Assembly: GCF_003063625.1 (NCBI RefSeq)
Contig: NZ_CP026605.1
Span: forward strand, 124,001-188,000
Direction: 5' to 3'
DNA length: 64,000 nt
Source: Saccharobesus litoralis
GTDB taxonomy: Bacteria > Pseudomonadota > Gammaproteobacteria > Enterobacterales > Alteromonadaceae
Below are positions 1-10,743 of this stretch, piece after piece. The notes below the pieces were generated by a model. The model saw nothing but the letters and a program-made list of their open reading frames with translations. It had not been told where the DNA came from and made no database searches. Positions within the stretch are counted from its first letter, which is position 1. Every line of letters starts with the position of its first letter. Both the position numbers and the translations under genes were made by a program.

Positions 1-1488
<1,488 letters not shown>

Positions 1489-1565
1489 GTTAGTTGTGCC
1501 TATATTTGAATTGTTGTTTATAGGTGGTTCAAGAGCGGCATCATTTATAATAATACCACCCAAAA

Positions 1566-1579
1566 TGCCACCGGTAGCA
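1566..1579. promoter_or_regulatory. Regulon operator TGCCACCGGTAGCA
   Basis: Near-palindromic 14-mer upstream of the secreted CBM35 protein gene that starts at 1488. It matches the TGCYACCGGTRGCA family that recurs before the pectin genes of this window. Confidence 0.8.
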
Positions 1580-1727
1580 ATTTAACAAATAAAAATAACA
1601 AAAGCCGATAAATATTAACTATTTACTTAGAATGAAAGTTAATAACACTAGGCAAGGGTTTTATATAGATCCGATACGAACATTGATTTAAAGCAACTAT
1701 TAAGGTTCAGCCACTTCAATTCATAAA

Positions 1728-2720
1728 TCAGCGCAACTCTTTAGACCGTTTTCGCTTTAACTCGGCTTGGTCTAAACAGCGTTGAGGCCAAGGTTCTAAC
1801 CAGTATTCGTGTTTTTCTATTGGCACCCAAGTGGGTAGTATGGGGTTACAAATTTTTAAAATTTTGCGTTGCGCCAAATTAATATTTTTTAATGCATCAA
1901 TTGACGAAGGGTGTTGATAAAAAAATCGATCAAAGCTGCCATCGCTTACAGCTTGATTTAGGCCATATTCTAAACGCTCTGCTAATGCGGTATTGTTGGC
2001 GTTAACATAAAACGCTGTCATGCTGGGGTAACTCAACGCCAATGATTGTTCAATTTGCACAGGCTTTTCTCTATAAGTTTCCAGCTCAGTGATAATTTGT
2101 AATGCACCACGCGGAAAGTAGTCAAATCGACTGTGCGCTAGCATATCAATCAATGTTTTAATGCTGCCAGCAGTGATGACTGGCAAACCATTGCGTTTTA
2201 AAATATCGGCATCAGCCCAGCCTATGCCTTGACCTGCGGTATAGGCACTTAAATCATTTAACGTTTGAATATTTGCGAAATGTTCTGCATCACCTTGTTT
2301 AATCATTAACAAACGATAACCCATTAAGCCTTTGGAAATAGGCACTGGCACGGGTAAAAAACGTTCATCACGCTTAACACTCACGGTAAAAGCCGCAACC
2401 TGAATTGCCGCGTTTTTTTCTAGGTAAAGCTCAACACGTTTTAACGGCAGTTTATAATCAAGTAAACGTGCTTGGCATTTGCCAAATTTGTCTTGTGATT
2501 TTTCCAGTACCAACTCAAGCAACTGAAATACATAATCATTTTCAGGATCAATTGAATCAAACTTTGGTGGAAAATATACGGAGTTAACTGATTCGCCCTG
2601 TGCTTTTTCGCATGCATATCCTGAATTAACGGCCATTAAAATGCTCACAACAAGCAACAAGCCATACAAGCTAATCCTGTTAATAGCGCAACGTCCTGAC
2701 TCTAAGCTTTTCATTAACAT
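1728..2720 (-). CDS. Periplasmic solute-binding-like protein (SBP_bac_3-like), orphan
   Basis: 330 residues with an N-terminal hydrophobic segment ending near VNSGYA-C, consistent with export. The body resembles family 3 extracellular solute-binding proteins: it has a late segment around RFDYFPRGALQ and a conserved AGQGIGWADADIL segment. Both are shared with the protein at 21023-21874, so the two are paralogues. No ABC permease or ATPase gene is nearby. It begins 19 bases after the end of the CE8-PL1 gene and is probably cotranscribed with it. A role in sensing or binding a pectin-derived compound is a guess from context. The ligand cannot be read from sequence. Confidence 0.7.
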   Translation of the reverse strand: MLMKSLESGRCAINRISLYGLLLVVSILMAVNSGYACEKAQGESVNSVYFPPKFDSIDPENDYVFQLLELVLEKSQDKFGKCQARLLDYKLPLKRVELYLEKNAAIQVAAFTVSVKRDERFLPVPVPISKGLMGYRLLMIKQGDAEHFANIQTLNDLSAYTAGQGIGWADADILKRNGLPVITAGSIKTLIDMLAHSRFDYFPRGALQIITELETYREKPVQIEQSLALSYPSMTAFYVNANNTALAERLEYGLNQAVSDGSFDRFFYQHPSSIDALKNINLAQRKILKICNPILPTWVPIEKHEYWLEPWPQRCLDQAELKRKRSKELR

Positions 2721-2739
2721 TCACAAATAGATAGCTAAT

Positions 2740-5199
2740 CTATAAAGCATAGTTGTTATTTAGCCAAAGATTAAATGCATTTTGCGTACGCGGCGGATCG
2801 ATTGCTCGATACACAGCTGGGTAACTAGGGTAGCCGCCGACATCTTGTTGCGAATCTATCACGCGGCCACGGGCTGTTGTGACACTTTGCACGATGCGCT
2901 GGTCTATTTCGTCACGCTGCCACGGTATAGCGCCCACCTTGGAAAGTAACGCATTCAAATCAACATTAGATTGTGGCACTGGTGGAAAGGTGGTTTGGCG
3001 TTGTGCAAGCGATAATTGTCCATTTTCAGATCCAAGTTGCAGATCAGCCAATTGGATCATTGTGGTACTAATAGGCATGTCTGCCGCATCTAAATTGCTA
3101 ACCTTATTATCACCTAACAAGGCTTGCCCAAAACCAGAAACCAGAGCCAAATCTGAATAGGTATCGCGGCCGTACAAGAGTAAATTGTTTTTGACTAACA
3201 ATTGCGCTGGCCTTAATGCCGCTCGATAACTGGCAAATTCCTCTGCTATATACCCCATATGAATGGCTGCGGAGCCTGGGTTATAAATTACATTACCGAT
3301 TAAGCTGCCTGTCGCGGCGGTTTTAAAATAAGGATTACGCCTGTCGTTATGCGCAAATAAATTGCCGTAAAAGTGCACGTCGTGTACGTAATCGTGTACT
3401 AACACGCCTTTGGAGTGCTTACCTTTTTTATGAGTCGCATAATCTAGCGCTTCGGCAATAATCGAGTTTGTTACCCAAATGTCATGACTGGCACCAGCAT
3501 AACCATTAATACGCCCACTAGTGATGCCAATATTTTCGTCAACCGCCCAAGTTAATGATAAATGATCGAGCCAAATATTAAACGCGCGCTCTCGGCTAAT
3601 CCCAACAGCATCAGGCGCCCAACCTGAGCGTTTGGCCTGTAATTTATCACCGGGTCTAATTTTTAAGTGCTGTAAAACAATATCGTGACTTTGAATACCA
3701 ATGCCACCTTTAATAATAGTCACTCCAGGATAGGGGGCGGTTTGCCCATAGACATACGTATAGGGTTGATCAATAACCAGAGACTGACCGGCCAAATCAA
3801 TCACGCCTGCCACTTCAAATACAATGTGTTTTGGCCCTTTCTGTTGTAAAGCGGCGCGCAGTGAACCTGAACCATCGGCTTGTAAGTTAGTCACTTTAAC
3901 CAAATTAATTGGCTTATCATGTTGTGATATAGAATTTTGCGACGCTGATATTTGAGAAGCGATGGCTTGCGAAACATGAGAGGGTAAAAGGCTAAACTGC
4001 GGCGCTAAGGTTTGGCCTATTTGTAGTGCACTAAGCTTAGGTTGCCAACCACTGAGTATATTTTTATTGCTATACAGTTTGGCTTGTTCAGCACTTAACT
4101 GGCGACGTTTGTCGGTAATGTTAGCGCCCGGCCCTGTATTGTTGTATTCAAAGAATCGTGCAGATTCTGGCATAAACACATCCTTTTGGCCTTTGATCCG
4201 ACTAGTGCCTTTCATCGAGCTCCAACCGTCTAAACTAATGTGTTTATCTAAATAGCTATTCAACACAACCGTTTTACCGATAGCGCGAGGGTCAGCATAG
4301 CGGCCATCTTTAAAGGTGGTGGTTGGGTGCCAAGGCCGCCCTAAAGGTACGGAATAATCAGGCACACCGGCTTCGCGTTCAAAGCGACAGTTTTTAAAAG
4401 TAAAGCCAAATTCTTGTTTAATATAGGTACTTGGCGCCGTGACATAACCGGTATATTTAAGTTGCTGAGGCGCAAACCGGCGGCGGTTAATAATGTTAGA
4501 TTGCTCGAATAACGCATTGCCACGGCCAAAAATAAAATCAACATGGCCATAAATATCCGATTGATAAAAATAGTTAATACCGCCGTCTACAAACACTGTA
4601 TCTTGGTAACCTTTAATAGCCACGTTATTGAATACAGCACGGTGAGCACCCGCCCCTAAAGTCAGCGCTACCGCTTGCGAGTGACGCTGTTTAAGCGGAT
4701 CCGTTTTGGCTAATTTATCATTGGCAGGATAGTCATAACTATTTTCAATTGTTAGATTTTCTGCATAAAAGTTTAAATGATCCACCTTAAGCGTAGCAGA
4801 ATCAAAAGTGCCCCATTTTTTATCAGCGTTTGGCCGTTTAAGCCCTGCATAAACATCGTAATGGATACGCGTTTTGGCCTTACCCGCCCCCACTAACGCA
4901 ATGTTAGGTTTGCTGACCGTCAGCTTTTCATAATAGTCCCCCGCGCTGATAAAAATGATATGTCGGGTTGGGGGTTGTATTGCGGCATTAGTCGGAGCAG
5001 CCTCAAGGGCGGCGGCGATTGTGGTAAAAGTGGGAATATTATTTGGCGCGTGATGTTGGTTGTGACTGACATAAGCGTGATACTCAACAGAAGCGCCTTC
5101 ACCAAGATCTTTTGCCAAAACCGACGAAGATAGCAAGCTAATACAAAACCAGCTGCCAACCAAAAACAAGCGACTGATTATAGCTATATTCATTTTCAT
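2740..5199 (-). CDS. Bifunctional pectin methylesterase (CE8) - pectate lyase (PL1) fusion
   Basis: 819 residues from the ATG at 5199, which has AAGG six bases upstream; a GTG one codon earlier is too close to that site. A signal peptide ends near SSSVLA. The CE8 domain (about 35-395) carries QAVAL, GYQDT, HVDFIFG and LGRPW, holding the two catalytic Asp (about 200 and 221) and the substrate Arg (about 288). The second half (about 430-790) is a PL1-type beta-helix: GSLRAALQ, then VFEVAGVIDLAG, GQTAPYPGVTI, WLDHLSLTWAVDEN and NDRRNPYF. Demethylation by one domain would supply substrate to the other in the periplasm or outside. No regulon operator was found in the 340 bases upstream. Confidence 0.9.
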   Translation of the reverse strand: MKMNIAIISRLFLVGSWFCISLLSSSVLAKDLGEGASVEYHAYVSHNQHHAPNNIPTFTTIAAALEAAPTNAAIQPPTRHIIFISAGDYYEKLTVSKPNIALVGAGKAKTRIHYDVYAGLKRPNADKKWGTFDSATLKVDHLNFYAENLTIENSYDYPANDKLAKTDPLKQRHSQAVALTLGAGAHRAVFNNVAIKGYQDTVFVDGGINYFYQSDIYGHVDFIFGRGNALFEQSNIINRRRFAPQQLKYTGYVTAPSTYIKQEFGFTFKNCRFEREAGVPDYSVPLGRPWHPTTTFKDGRYADPRAIGKTVVLNSYLDKHISLDGWSSMKGTSRIKGQKDVFMPESARFFEYNNTGPGANITDKRRQLSAEQAKLYSNKNILSGWQPKLSALQIGQTLAPQFSLLPSHVSQAIASQISASQNSISQHDKPINLVKVTNLQADGSGSLRAALQQKGPKHIVFEVAGVIDLAGQSLVIDQPYTYVYGQTAPYPGVTIIKGGIGIQSHDIVLQHLKIRPGDKLQAKRSGWAPDAVGISRERAFNIWLDHLSLTWAVDENIGITSGRINGYAGASHDIWVTNSIIAEALDYATHKKGKHSKGVLVHDYVHDVHFYGNLFAHNDRRNPYFKTAATGSLIGNVIYNPGSAAIHMGYIAEEFASYRAALRPAQLLVKNNLLLYGRDTYSDLALVSGFGQALLGDNKVSNLDAADMPISTTMIQLADLQLGSENGQLSLAQRQTTFPPVPQSNVDLNALLSKVGAIPWQRDEIDQRIVQSVTTARGRVIDSQQDVGGYPSYPAVYRAIDPPRTQNAFNLWLNNNYAL

Positions 5200-5541
5200 C
5201 ACCCACCTTTGTATATTCTAGTTAAACAAACCCACTATCACTCAAGTAGACATGCTTCATGCAGGATAAAGTAAACAAGCGCACGGCCTGTCAACTAGTA
5301 CCCTTTCCAGAAATAAATGTTCCGTTGAAATCACTCACATAATTAATAACACTAGAGATGTTTTAAACCTCATTTAGATTAATTAAACAACTTCAGGCTG
5401 AGCTCGTCGAAGTCTTATTACTTTCTAGCTTACCGACACTTCGACTGCTTCGCGCTCAGTGTGAAATTGATAACCAATGTTTTCAACTAATCAAAAATTA
5501 AATGGAAAAAGTACTTGGCCATTTTTTGGCATTAGCAAACT
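5200..5541. other. Intergenic stretch with a possible REP-like inverted repeat
   Basis: This 340-base gap holds the upstream region of the CE8-PL1 gene. Near 5395-5465 there are opposed copies of a GAGCTCGTCGAAG / CTTCGACTGCTTCGCGCTC motif, typical of dispersed intergenic hairpins. No gene or clear regulon operator was seen. Confidence 0.45.
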
Positions 5542-6972
5542 TTACAAGGTAAAAGGCTTGCCATTCGCTTTAACATTTTTCATGTCTATTTGCTTAACGT
5601 GCTCAACAATGCTGTCTTTTTCAACCTTGATAAAACTGACATTCTCAAGACTCACACCCGAAATCGGCGTATGTGAGAAGCCACGCAATACAAAGGCGCG
5701 TTTAGCATTTTTCACGATCAGATTTGATATATTAACGTTGCGTACCGTCGGTTTAAACGGCCCTGCATCGCCTTCTTCATACAAGAAATTAACCACGATG
5801 GCATCACTCACTTGACCTATTTCTATATTGCGATAATTAAGGTTTTCCAGCACGCCGCCGCGAATAGAGTTAGTCTTAATACGAATACCGCGTTTTAAAT
5901 GTGGGCTACTCATCTCGCAGTTTTGCGCATATAAATTACGCACACCGCCGGAAATTTCACTGCCGATCACCACACCACCGTGGCCCTCTTTCATTTTACA
6001 ATTATCAACAATGAGGTTTTCACAAGGCACTGCAACACGACGACCATCAGCGTTACGTCCGGATTTAATCGCAATGCAATCATCGCCTGTATCAAAAATA
6101 CAATCTTCAATTAGGACATTTTTACAGGATTCCGGATCACAGCCATCTGAGTTTGGTCCATAGCTAATACAATGCACACCGCGCACCGTTACACTTTGAC
6201 ACAACACAGGGTTAACTAGCCAAAACGGCGAGTTTTTAATTGTAACGCCTTCAATCAACACATTTTCACAATGGTAGGGCTGAATAAAAGGTGGACGTAA
6301 ATAGTTTTTATCAAACACTCGCTGCTCAACCGGCACACCGTCCTCGGCCATTTGAAATAAAGCATCACGTGTATGTTTTTGATTTTCAGTGTCACTGATT
6401 GGCCAGTCGGCTTTTTTCCACTTACCTTTCCACGGCCACCAAATATCATTGCTGCCGCCACCTTCTAACGTACCTTGTCCTGTCACCGCGACATTTTTCT
6501 TTTTAAAGGCGTAAATCAGCGGTGAATAGCCCATTAGCTCTACCCCTTCCCAGCGCGTGAATACCGCAGGCAAATAACGTTCTGGTTCAGGAATAAACGC
6601 CAACGTTGCACCCTGACTAATATGCAAGTTGATATTTGACTCTAAATGAACAGGCCCTGTTAAAAAGTGACCGGCTGGTACAACGACACGACCACCACCA
6701 TTAGCGGCACAAGCTTGAATGGCTTGTTTAATCGCTAACGTATTGTCGAATTGGCCATCGCCTTTAGCCCCATATTGGGTAATTAAATAATCTTTGTTTG
6801 GAAATGTCGGTTCAACAACCTGTTGACGAATAGCGTCAACTTGCTTGTCCCAATCTGATTTTACTGAAGGTTCACTTTTAGTGCTAACGCAAGCTGATAA
6901 TCCACCGGCACCGACTACACTGGCACCTAACCCTAAGCCTTTTAACACTGAACGACGCATGTTGTTTATCAT
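5542..6972 (-). CDS. GH28 polygalacturonase, predicted Tat-exported lipoprotein
   Basis: 476 residues. The N-terminus has a twin-arginine motif (RRSVLKG) followed by a hydrophobic stretch and a lipobox LSAC (Cys28), so export by Tat with lipid anchoring is predicted. The GH28 catalytic motifs are all present: NSD (274-276), GDD (296-298), GHGG (330-333) and RIK (364-366). Family knowledge: inverting hydrolysis of alpha-1,4-galacturonan, endo or exo. The gene is the last of the kduD-kduI-dctPQM unit but has its own weak operator at 7001-7014, so it may also have a private promoter. Confidence 0.92.
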   Translation of the reverse strand: MINNMRRSVLKGLGLGASVVGAGGLSACVSTKSEPSVKSDWDKQVDAIRQQVVEPTFPNKDYLITQYGAKGDGQFDNTLAIKQAIQACAANGGGRVVVPAGHFLTGPVHLESNINLHISQGATLAFIPEPERYLPAVFTRWEGVELMGYSPLIYAFKKKNVAVTGQGTLEGGGSNDIWWPWKGKWKKADWPISDTENQKHTRDALFQMAEDGVPVEQRVFDKNYLRPPFIQPYHCENVLIEGVTIKNSPFWLVNPVLCQSVTVRGVHCISYGPNSDGCDPESCKNVLIEDCIFDTGDDCIAIKSGRNADGRRVAVPCENLIVDNCKMKEGHGGVVIGSEISGGVRNLYAQNCEMSSPHLKRGIRIKTNSIRGGVLENLNYRNIEIGQVSDAIVVNFLYEEGDAGPFKPTVRNVNISNLIVKNAKRAFVLRGFSHTPISGVSLENVSFIKVEKDSIVEHVKQIDMKNVKANGKPFTL

Positions 6973-7000
6973 TTTTTCACCTTAAACTGTCTGAAGCACC

Positions 7001-7014
7001 TGCTAACGGTGGCA
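7001..7014. promoter_or_regulatory. Degenerate regulon operator TGCTAACGGTGGCA
   Basis: One base away from the TGCYACCGGTRGCA consensus, 29 bases upstream of the GH28 start and inside the gap after dctM. Suggests a secondary regulated promoter. Confidence 0.55.
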
Positions 7015-7041
7015 TTAAATTTAAAAACGACTTTGACTTGC

Positions 7042-8340
7042 TTAGTACAAGCCAAAGAACTTAGGTAAAAACTCGCTAATACCTGGAATATATGTCACCA
7101 ACATCAACACAACGAACATGGCTAAATATAAAGGTAGCAAAGGACGAATAATTTTCTCGATAGTTGTTTTTGCCACCGCACATCCGACAAACAGCACAGA
7201 GCCAACCGGTGGTGAACACAAACCAATGGATAAGTTAAGCACTATCATGATACCGAAGTGTAAAGGCGACATGCCTAACTCTGTTGCAACGGGCAAAAAG
7301 ATAGGCGTAAAAATAAGAACGGCCGGTGTCATGTCCATAAAGGCACCAACAATAATTAACGCCAAATTAATCAAGAGCAAAATTAATAGCGGGTTTTCAC
7401 TTAAGGTCAGTAAAAAGTCGCTAATGGTTTGTGGAATATTTTCATAAGACAATATCCACGACATAGCCGACGACGCACCAATTAACAACATAACAATGGC
7501 GGTTGTCTCACCGGCTTTAAGTAAGATTTCTGGTAATTGTTTTATTTTTACTTCTTTATAAAAGCCAACTGACAGCGCTAAAGAATATAAAACGGCAATT
7601 GCTCCTGCCTCAGTCGCAGTAAATACGCCACCAATAATGCCGCCAATCACAATAAATATCAGTAGCAAACTAGGAATAGCCGCCAGCACTTTTTCTAATA
7701 CGACTTTAAGTGGTAAGCGCGCACCAGTGGGATAGCCTTTTAACTTTGAGTAACCAGCACACACTATCATTAATGCTGTCGCCACTAACATGCCGGGTAA
7801 GTATCCAGCGACAAACAAAGCAGCTATAGATACGCCGCCACTGGCGATGGCATAAATAATTAAAATATTACTCGGTGGGATCAACATACCTGTCGTGGCC
7901 GCTGCGCCCGTCACCGCGGTCGCGAAGTTTTTATCGTAACCGTTTTTCTCCATTTGCGGGATCATAAAGCTGCCGATAGCACTAGTTGCCGCTACCGCCG
8001 ACCCAGAAATAGCACCAAACAAGGTACAAGATAAAACGTTAACTAAGGCTAAACCACCAGGTAACATACCAATTAACGCCATGGCACATTCAATTAACCG
8101 TTTGGCGATACCGCCTTGTCCCATGATTAAACCTGATAACACAAAAAATGGGATGGCAAGTAAAGCAAAACTGTTGATCCCGCCAGCCAATCGCTGTGCA
8201 ACTGTTGTCATTGCTGGCATAAAATCTATGCTATATAACATAGTAGCAATGGTGGCTACGCCAATACTAAATGAAATCGGTACATTCAAAAGCAGTAAAA
8301 AAAAGAACACACCGACCAACACTAAACCTGAATATTCCAC
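7042..8340 (-). CDS. dctM: TRAP transporter large membrane subunit (DctM family)
   Basis: 432 residues with about a dozen hydrophobic segments and DctM-type signatures such as GAISGSAVAATSAIGSFMIP and GAFMDMTPAVLIFTPIFLP. Start is GTG at 8340, supported by AGGAGG six bases upstream. It lies 8 bases after dctQ and completes a DctPQM system. Together with kduI/kduD and GH28 the likely cargo is a galacturonate-type monomer or short unsaturated oligomer driven by sodium; the exact cargo is inference. Confidence 0.93.
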   Translation of the reverse strand: MEYSGLVLVGVFFFLLLLNVPISFSIGVATIATMLYSIDFMPAMTTVAQRLAGGINSFALLAIPFFVLSGLIMGQGGIAKRLIECAMALIGMLPGGLALVNVLSCTLFGAISGSAVAATSAIGSFMIPQMEKNGYDKNFATAVTGAAATTGMLIPPSNILIIYAIASGGVSIAALFVAGYLPGMLVATALMIVCAGYSKLKGYPTGARLPLKVVLEKVLAAIPSLLLIFIVIGGIIGGVFTATEAGAIAVLYSLALSVGFYKEVKIKQLPEILLKAGETTAIVMLLIGASSAMSWILSYENIPQTISDFLLTLSENPLLILLLINLALIIVGAFMDMTPAVLIFTPIFLPVATELGMSPLHFGIMIVLNLSIGLCSPPVGSVLFVGCAVAKTTIEKIIRPLLPLYLAMFVVLMLVTYIPGISEFLPKFFGLY

Positions 8341-8348
8341 AAATCCTC

Positions 8349-8837
8349 CTATTCGCCAGTGCTAACTATTGCTGAGATTTGATTAGCAATTTTTTGTAAA
8401 CTAAAAATACTAATAATGATGCCTGAGATCGGCACAGCACTATAAATAAAGCCCATTTTAACTTGCAGTGCGGCTGATATTTGGGTGGGATCCATAGTTA
8501 AGTTAACCAATGAAAAACCACCAATAATCATGACAGCCACGGCAAAAAACAAAACCACAACATGGGCAAATACATTAGCCCAAGGTCTCACTTGTTGATT
8601 AAATTTATTCACCACGACATCCAGCCCCAAATGTGAATCCATTTTGTAAGCGTACGCCGCACCAAATAACCCAATCCAAATCAATAAGAAGCGCGCGAGT
8701 TCTTCCGTTGTCGAACTCGGCGATTGCAAAACATAACGCGAGAACACCTGCCAAGTCACACCCAGTACAATTAACGCACATAGGGTGATCAGGAGTTTCT
8801 TTAAGCCACTTTCAATGACATTGACTAACTGCTGCAT
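8349..8837 (-). CDS. dctQ: TRAP transporter small membrane subunit (DctQ family)
   Basis: 162 residues with four predicted membrane segments and the DctQ-type segment SSTTEELARFLLIWIGLFGAA. The gene sits 2 bases from the end of dctP and 8 bases from dctM, so translational coupling is likely. It pairs with the large subunit to accept substrate from the binding protein. Confidence 0.92.
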   Translation of the reverse strand: MQQLVNVIESGLKKLLITLCALIVLGVTWQVFSRYVLQSPSSTTEELARFLLIWIGLFGAAYAYKMDSHLGLDVVVNKFNQQVRPWANVFAHVVVLFFAVAVMIIGGFSLVNLTMDPTQISAALQVKMGFIYSAVPISGIIISIFSLQKIANQISAIVSTGE

Positions 8838-8839
8838 AA

Positions 8840-9823
8840 TTACCCCTGATCTTTTTCAACAATTTGTTCTAGGTAAAGGCCAACTTTGGTGCCTTTAAAA
8901 CTACTGTGAAAATTAGACACAGCTCTAACAAAAGGCGCTTTATCTGGCACTATAACTTTCACACCGGCTTCCTTTACTGCCGCTAACGCTTCTAGCTCAC
9001 CTTCTAACCAAAGCTGCTTTTGTAACTCCACCGAATCAGCCACAGCACGATTCAGCCAGGCTTGCTGCTGCTCGTTTAAATTATCCATAATATGTTTACT
9101 GGCTAAAATCATATCCGGTACAGAGGTATGTTCATTCAAAATATAGTATTGGCAAATTTCATAATGACGAGACAAGTAAAACGACGGCGGATTGTTCTCT
9201 GCACCATCGACAACGCCTTGCTGTAAAGCGGCATATAACTCACCAAAGGAAATGGGTGTTGCCGCGCCGCCAAATGAATCAATCATTTTTACTGCGGTTT
9301 GACTTTCCATCACTCGAATTTTTTTACTGATCAAGTCAACGGGCGTATTCACTTCAGTGTCTGTCATATAAAAGCTGCGGCTGCCTGAATCGTAATAACC
9401 TAAGCCAACTAAGTGCGCGGCTTCTGTCTCTTTTAACAAGGCTTTACCTATGTCACTTTGGAGTACTGCCCAGCGGTGATCGCGATCACGAAAAATATAA
9501 GGAATACTGTAAACCTTCATTTCAGGCACAAAGCCTTCAATAGCTGCAGCCGATACCTTTGTCATGGCTAAACTGCCAATTTGCAACAACTCAACCATTT
9601 CGCGCTCTGTACCCAGTTGAGCACTAGGATAAATGCGGATCTCCATCGTGCCATTTGAGTATTCAGCTAATTTTTGCGCCATAAATTCCATCGCTTTATG
9701 CACGCTATGCTCGGTATCTAACGTATGCCCCATACGTAATACCGTTTTTTCTTCACTGTCACCGCAGGCGGTCAGCATGCTTAGTAACAAGGTGATTAAC
9801 AACGGCAGTTTAAATATTTTCAT
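8840..9823 (-). CDS. dctP: TRAP transporter solute-binding protein (DctP family), lipoprotein
   Basis: 327 residues. The signal peptide ends in a lipobox LTAC, unusual for Gram-negative DctP proteins, which are commonly soluble in the periplasm. DctP signatures are present: LRMGHTLDTEHSVHKA near the N-terminus, KIRVMES, and GVVDGAENNPPSFY. GAGG stands upstream of the ATG. Family members bind carboxylates through a conserved Arg, plausibly the one in KIRVMES. Context predicts a uronate ligand. Confidence 0.92.
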   Translation of the reverse strand: MKIFKLPLLITLLLSMLTACGDSEEKTVLRMGHTLDTEHSVHKAMEFMAQKLAEYSNGTMEIRIYPSAQLGTEREMVELLQIGSLAMTKVSAAAIEGFVPEMKVYSIPYIFRDRDHRWAVLQSDIGKALLKETEAAHLVGLGYYDSGSRSFYMTDTEVNTPVDLISKKIRVMESQTAVKMIDSFGGAATPISFGELYAALQQGVVDGAENNPPSFYLSRHYEICQYYILNEHTSVPDMILASKHIMDNLNEQQQAWLNRAVADSVELQKQLWLEGELEALAAVKEAGVKVIVPDKAPFVRAVSNFHSSFKGTKVGLYLEQIVEKDQG

Positions 9824-9875
9824 AATTGCCTCAATTAAATTTCACTTTGACCATTAATAGCCATTTTTACGCGTT

Positions 9876-10718
9876 TTAGCGCAACTCATTCGGTTGATGA
9901 AAATCCATATCATCGTAAGCTAGGTTTTCACCGGCCATGCCCCAAACAAAAGAGTAATTTGCCGTACCAGAGCCAGAATGAATTGACCAAGGTGGTGACA
10001 CCACAGCTTGCTCATTGGCTACCCAAATATGTCGCGTTTCTTGCGGCTCACCCATAAAATGACACACGGCTTGATCAGCTGGTACTTCAAAATAAAAATA
10101 ACATTCCATACGTCTATCGTGCTGATGCGCTGGCATGGTGTTCCAGACACTACCAGGTTGTAAGCAGGTAACGCCCATTTGCAATTGACAGGTTTCGACA
10201 ACGCCATTTACCAATAATTGATGAACCTTGCGCTCATTCGAGGTTTGCTGACTGCCAATTTCTAATACATTGCCGTCAAACAACCCGACTTTTTTGGTTG
10301 GGTAAGCGGTGTGAGCCGGTGCTGAATTAATGTAAAAACGAGCGGGTTGCTCGGCATCAAGGCTGGCAAACTCAACCTGCTGTTGGCCTTGCCCAACATA
10401 CAAGGCTTCTTTAAACGCCAGTTCATACTCGACGCCATCCACTATCACTTTGCCTGCGCCACCAACATTAATCACGCCTAACTCTCTACGTTGCAAGAAA
10501 AAGTCCGCTTTTAACGCATCAAGATTTTCCAACGTTAACGGCTGTTTTATTGGTACGGCACCGCCGACAATAAAACGATCATAATGGGTATAAACGAGGT
10601 TAATTTGATCCGCGCACATAATATCTGCGCATAAAAACGCATCGCGTAGTGCTTGAGTTGTAAATGTTTTAACTTCTTGCTGACCAATAGCATAGCGGGT
10701 AGACATTTGTGTCGTCAT
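9876..10718 (-). CDS. kduI: 5-keto-4-deoxyuronate isomerase (4-deoxy-L-threo-5-hexosulose-uronate ketol-isomerase)
   Basis: 280 residues, family length. Converts 4-deoxy-L-threo-5-hexosulose uronate, the product of pectate lyase and unsaturated galacturonyl hydrolase action, to 3-deoxy-D-glycero-2,5-hexodiulosonate in the cytoplasm. The zinc ligands known for the family are at His198, His200, Glu205 and His247. GGAG is seven bases upstream of the ATG. It is 25 bases downstream of kduD and 52 bases before dctP in one transcription unit. Confidence 0.95.
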   Translation of the reverse strand: MTTQMSTRYAIGQQEVKTFTTQALRDAFLCADIMCADQINLVYTHYDRFIVGGAVPIKQPLTLENLDALKADFFLQRRELGVINVGGAGKVIVDGVEYELAFKEALYVGQGQQQVEFASLDAEQPARFYINSAPAHTAYPTKKVGLFDGNVLEIGSQQTSNERKVHQLLVNGVVETCQLQMGVTCLQPGSVWNTMPAHQHDRRMECYFYFEVPADQAVCHFMGEPQETRHIWVANEQAVVSPPWSIHSGSGTANYSFVWGMAGENLAYDDMDFHQPNELR

Positions 10719-10743
10719 TTTAATCTCCGAGGCAAAAAAAGTA

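Noticed and set aside
2405-2587. Short plus-strand frames opposite the long minus-strand genes, here and throughout
   Set aside because: They are antisense shadows of well-supported genes and lack ribosome sites or family features.
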